Assembly: GCA_965238025.1 (NCBI GenBank)
Contig: OZ250162.1
Span: forward strand, 62,001 to 126,000
DNA: 64,000 nt
From: Pelagihabitans sp965238025
Lineage (GTDB): Bacteria; Bacteroidota; Bacteroidia; Flavobacteriales; Flavobacteriaceae
Reading direction: 5' to 3'
Positions 61,901-64,000 of the stretch are shown here, in pieces. The position numbers and the translations under genes are program-made. Position 1 is the first letter of the stretch. Every line of letters begins with the position of its first letter. The notes under the pieces were generated by a model that worked only from the letters and a program-made list of their open reading frames with translations, made no database searches and was not told where the DNA came from.

Positions 61901-64000
61901 GGAACGACCGATAGTGGTGCAAATGAAATTACCATAAATGAAGGGGACGAACTTATATTATCACTCGCTCAAGCAGGAAATGGGTATAGAATTACGTTAC
62001 CAAATGGCTCAATAGTAGAAAATGAGTATACCATAGACAACGTAACCTCATCTGATGCCGGAAGCTATATTTTTACCACCAGCTCGGGCTGTACAGCAAC
62101 TTTGAACATTGACGTTCAAGATCCCTGCCCGCAAGGAAGTGTAGTGCCCGAGTATACCGTTAACGGAATTACTAATAATGGGGATTCAGAAATTACCATC
62201 TACGAAGGAGATGCACTCTCCTTAGGGTTGGTTTCGAGTACCGGGACATTCACTATCACTCTACCAAATGGAACACAGGTTCAAAACGGATGGAGTATTG
62301 GTTCCGTAACGGAAGCCAATGAAGGGACCTATACATTTACCACAGAATCAGATTGTACGGCAAGCTTGAATATCGTCATTGAAGACCCATGTCCGGCCGG
62401 TAGTGTGGTCCCGGAATATATCATCAACGGAACGACCGATAACGGTACAAACGAAATTACCGTTGATGAAGGGGATGCAATCACATTGGGCCTAGCCTCC
62501 AATACTGCTGCCTTTACCATTACACTTCCCAATGGTTCACAAGTACAAAATGGGTATTCCGTTGCTTCCGTTGCGCCTAGCGATCAAGGTCTATATACCT
62601 TTACTACGGAATTAGGTTGTTCTGCCACCTTGAACATCATCGTCATTGAGGATCCATGTCCCGTCGGTAGTGTGGTGCCAGAATATACCATCAACGGAAC
62701 GACCGATAGCGGTACAAATGAAATAACCATTGACGAAGGGGATTCGCTCTCCTTGGGGCTGGTTTCGGGTACAGGTACCTTTACCATAACGCTTCCTGAC
62801 GGTTCCGAGGTTCAAAACGGATATTCGGTTTCTTCCGTCGCACCAAACAATGAAGGTGTTTATACCTTTACTACGGAATCAGGTTGTACCGCCACCTTGA
62901 ACATCATCGTCATTGAAGACCCATGTCCCGCTGGTAGTGTGGTGCCAGAATATACCATCAACGGAACGACCGATAGCGGTACAAATGAAATAACCATTGA
63001 CGAAGGGGATTCGCTCTCCTTGGGGCTGGTTTCGGGTACGGGTAACTTTACCATTACGCTTCCCAATGGTTCCGAGGTTCAAAACGGGTACTCCATTGGT
63101 TCGGCCGCCCAGACCGATGAAGGCACCTATTCCTTTACCACAGAACAAAGTTGTACCGCAACCTTGAGCATCATCGTAAACGCCCCGGTATGTCCGGCAC
63201 AAGGTACGCCATGCGATGATGGCGACCCTAACACCACTAACGATGTGGCAGATGGCAATTGTAACTGTTCGGGCACCCCCGTTGGCTCAGGAACAGAGCT
63301 ATGTGTAGGTATTTCCTATTGGAGGGACGATGTCGAGGAATATGAACAGGATGGAAACGTATACCACGGGAGTACCGACCTGGAAATGGTCACAGATGAA
63401 GGGATACAGACCATAGGTCTTAGGTTCAACGATATTACAGTACCACAGGGGGCGGTCATTCAAGGGGCATCAATTCAATTTACGGCCGATGAGGCAAATA
63501 TCGGGCCTACCGCTCTGGTATTCCGTGGCGAGGCCGCTGACAATGCCTCCCAGTTTGCAACAACGACCAATAACGTAACGGCCAGAAATACTACAAATGC
63601 CTCCATTAGTTGGAACCCACCCGCATGGAATATTGTGGGCGAGGCCGGAACGGACCAAAAAAGCCCCGATCTAAAGACCATCGTCCAAGAAATCGTCAAT
63701 AGGACCGGGTTCACTCAGGGCAACTCGATCGTATTTATCATATCGGGGAGTGGAAAAAGGGTCGCCGAATCCTTTGAAGGATCCGCCCAAGGTGCGCCCA
63801 AGCTTTGTATTACCTATACCAATGGGGCAGATTGCCCGGCAGGCAGTGTGGTTCCCGAATATACCGTAAACGGAACAACGGGTAGCGGCGAAAGCGAAAT
63901 AACGATCGAGGAAGGGGATACACTTTCATTAGACCTGGCATCCGGTACGTTTACCATAACACTGCCTAACGGTTCTGAGGTTCAAAACGGGTATTCAATT
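58910..64000 (+). CDS. Giant secreted protein: diheme cytochrome c module fused to PKD, FG-GAP/VCBS, ASPIC/UnbV and Ig-like repeats (partial)
   Basis: The reading frame from ATG 58910 is open to the end of the window, so the C-terminus is missing. After an N-terminal hydrophobic segment (about 7-22), residues about 100-420 match the SO_2930 type diheme cytochrome: LIPYDMIEPFWSDGASKRRW and two CxxCH sites (CASCHFPQ at about 249 and CASCHNPQ at about 330). A PKD domain follows (about 425-515, FNWDFGDGT), then FG-GAP/VCBS repeats with DxNxDGxxD (about 516-880). An ASPIC/UnbV domain comes next (about 887-980, VVVRWPSGIVDE), and then Ig-like repeats from about 985. Between repeats is a DNRLRE-like carbohydrate-related beta domain (about 1464-1640). 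It is probably an outer-surface electron-transfer protein or adhesin. Confidence 0.87.
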   Translation, partial: MMTKQSFIAFTAIILTVGFVAFLTSNSSNPNSTDYELLAVTDHEKLTSGGFSIRMNEGNSLENTSVHLATKQTRLSVSALRNMLAPAINAAPIAKFLNGNLPTTTPNTNVPNLLSQTGAFANLGNLTPNQGLIPYDMIEPFWSDGASKRRWMAIPNDGTHDTPEEQIQFSMDDAWDFPRGAVLIKHFELGGKRLETRFEVKGDDDVYYYLTYKWNDAQTDATLLDEAVDEDVVVDGVTQSWHYPSRNECASCHFPQNGSVLGPKTRNLNKAIVYPSSGVQMNQLVNLSELGILAENITNSNVGTYPAVAAKNDLSASLEDRARSYIDVNCASCHNPQVDNVAMFDARYSTPLENQNIIYGDVIYDEGLNNPKVIIPQDVSNSMMHFRMNSTQTGIEMPPLAKDVVDTKGVQLIADWINSLTPATSAPPVAVISASPVNGVAPLSVNFDATASTDADDDTLTFNWDFGDGTTGQGSTIDHVYNSPGSYTASLTANDGQQSDETTVVIVVNDSDPGGNTVSFTDGTSLIGQNNFSGLPMGVIDMNGDGKDDIVQFNAARNLRIQYQNSVGQTFSTYSYGQVSSRNQWSTAIADFDQNGYNDILSGGAYDNLKIITNNNGNNSFSLATLPSSNIFIQGSNFVDINNDGWADIFACHDDAESRAYQNNQNGTFSFNANLISTETDPTSDNSGNYASMWIDYDNDRDLDLYISKCRGGVTSSSDPRRINMLWQNDGNNNFTEVAAQANLKIGAQTWLSDFGDIDNDGDLDAIVINHGTGPNLMRNNGNGTFTEITSGSGLLPTLEPQDYYGIQGFFRDFNNDGHLDLMVSGDNHYIFYNNGDGTFQNAANPFNSNQIQSFSVGDLNHDGFLDIYAGYANGLNSPSSTRDRIWLNQGNSNNFLNIQLRGTQSNINGIGARVEIYGAWGMQIRDVRSGEGYGLVNSFTQHFGIGVNTLVDKVVVRWPSGIVDEILNPAINQFLNIVEGEDICATTNVTPEYSINGTTDSGANEITINEGDELILSLAQAGNGYRITLPNGSIVENEYTIDNVTSSDAGSYIFTTSSGCTATLNIDVQDPCPQGSVVPEYTVNGITNNGDSEITIYEGDALSLGLVSSTGTFTITLPNGTQVQNGWSIGSVTEANEGTYTFTTESDCTASLNIVIEDPCPAGSVVPEYIINGTTDNGTNEITVDEGDAITLGLASNTAAFTITLPNGSQVQNGYSVASVAPSDQGLYTFTTELGCSATLNIIVIEDPCPVGSVVPEYTINGTTDSGTNEITIDEGDSLSLGLVSGTGTFTITLPDGSEVQNGYSVSSVAPNNEGVYTFTTESGCTATLNIIVIEDPCPAGSVVPEYTINGTTDSGTNEITIDEGDSLSLGLVSGTGNFTITLPNGSEVQNGYSIGSAAQTDEGTYSFTTEQSCTATLSIIVNAPVCPAQGTPCDDGDPNTTNDVADGNCNCSGTPVGSGTELCVGISYWRDDVEEYEQDGNVYHGSTDLEMVTDEGIQTIGLRFNDITVPQGAVIQGASIQFTADEANIGPTALVFRGEAADNASQFATTTNNVTARNTTNASISWNPPAWNIVGEAGTDQKSPDLKTIVQEIVNRTGFTQGNSIVFIISGSGKRVAESFEGSAQGAPKLCITYTNGADCPAGSVVPEYTVNGTTGSGESEITIEEGDTLSLDLASGTFTITLPNGSEVQNGYSI
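61862..63190 (+). repeat. Tandem Ig-like coding repeats of 264-267 bp
   Basis: The Cys-Pro-x-Gly-Ser-Val-Val-Pro-Glu-Tyr landmark begins at 61862, 62126, 62390, 62657 and 62924, and again at 63833. Intervals are 264, 264, 267 and 267 bp, about 88-89 codons. The copies at 62657 and 62924 are almost identical at the DNA level, so one of them is a recent duplication. Each repeat carries GTFTITLPNGS- and YTFTTExxCTATLNI-type strands. Confidence 0.92.

Overview
The window is chromosomal DNA of a member of the Flavobacteriaceae (Bacteroidota), probably marine; the genus cannot be fixed from the sequence. The signs are type IX secretion partners (PorP/SprF, an OmpA/TPR protein and a gliding-type C-terminal domain), promoters that fit TTG-N18-20-TAnnTTTG, almost no Shine-Dalgarno sequences except a strong one before rpsU, a DUF3467 gene beside rpoC, and GIY-YIG and four-helix-bundle genes scattered between housekeeping genes.

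1-17.8 kb (minus strand): five consecutive giant secreted proteins. The partial left-most gene is built from 249-bp tandem repeats. The other four carry Calx-beta, thrombospondin type 3, DUF4347, GEVED, Ig-like and beta-helix modules, and all four end in nearly the same 14-residue tail, VITNR(R/K)ITYR(V/I)(N/D)(K/R)(N/D). A related 11-bp motif lies upstream of each gene.

18-24 kb (minus): a compact operon encoding a calcium-binding-repeat protein with a type B sorting domain, a PorP/SprF partner and an OmpA/TPR/PD40 protein. Divergent from it is prfC (release factor 3).

26-41.6 kb (minus): the core gene-expression block. In the direction of transcription it reads rpsU, xerC-like recombinase, hpf, tRNA-Thr(UGU), tRNA-Tyr, tRNA-Gly, tRNA-Thr(GGU), tuf, tRNA-Trp, secE, nusG, rplK, rplA, rplJ, rplL, rpoB, rpoC, DUF3467. 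A long hairpin pair sits between rplL and rpoB, and a broken 3' piece of tRNA-Tyr lies inside the tRNA cluster.

41.6-50.6 kb: metabolic and envelope genes (LCAD-type acyl-CoA dehydrogenase, helix-hairpin-helix protein, alanine/Na+ symporter, RCK potassium channel with PspC, DUF2851, membrane-anchored peroxiredoxin-like protein, rhodanese, MarR regulator, YceI).

50.6-58.2 kb (plus): a complete trpEGDCFBA operon. It is preceded by a promoter, an 18-codon leader peptide with three consecutive Trp codons and an intrinsic terminator, which together form a classical attenuator. Two small accessory genes have been inserted: a GIY-YIG nuclease gene flanked by perfect 19-bp inverted repeats between attenuator and trpE, and a four-helix-bundle (S23/IVP-type) gene between trpG and trpD.

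58.2-64 kb: a 37-codon putative membrane peptide gene, then a giant secreted plus-strand protein that runs off the window. It fuses a diheme cytochrome c module to PKD, FG-GAP/VCBS, ASPIC/UnbV and tandem Ig-like repeats.
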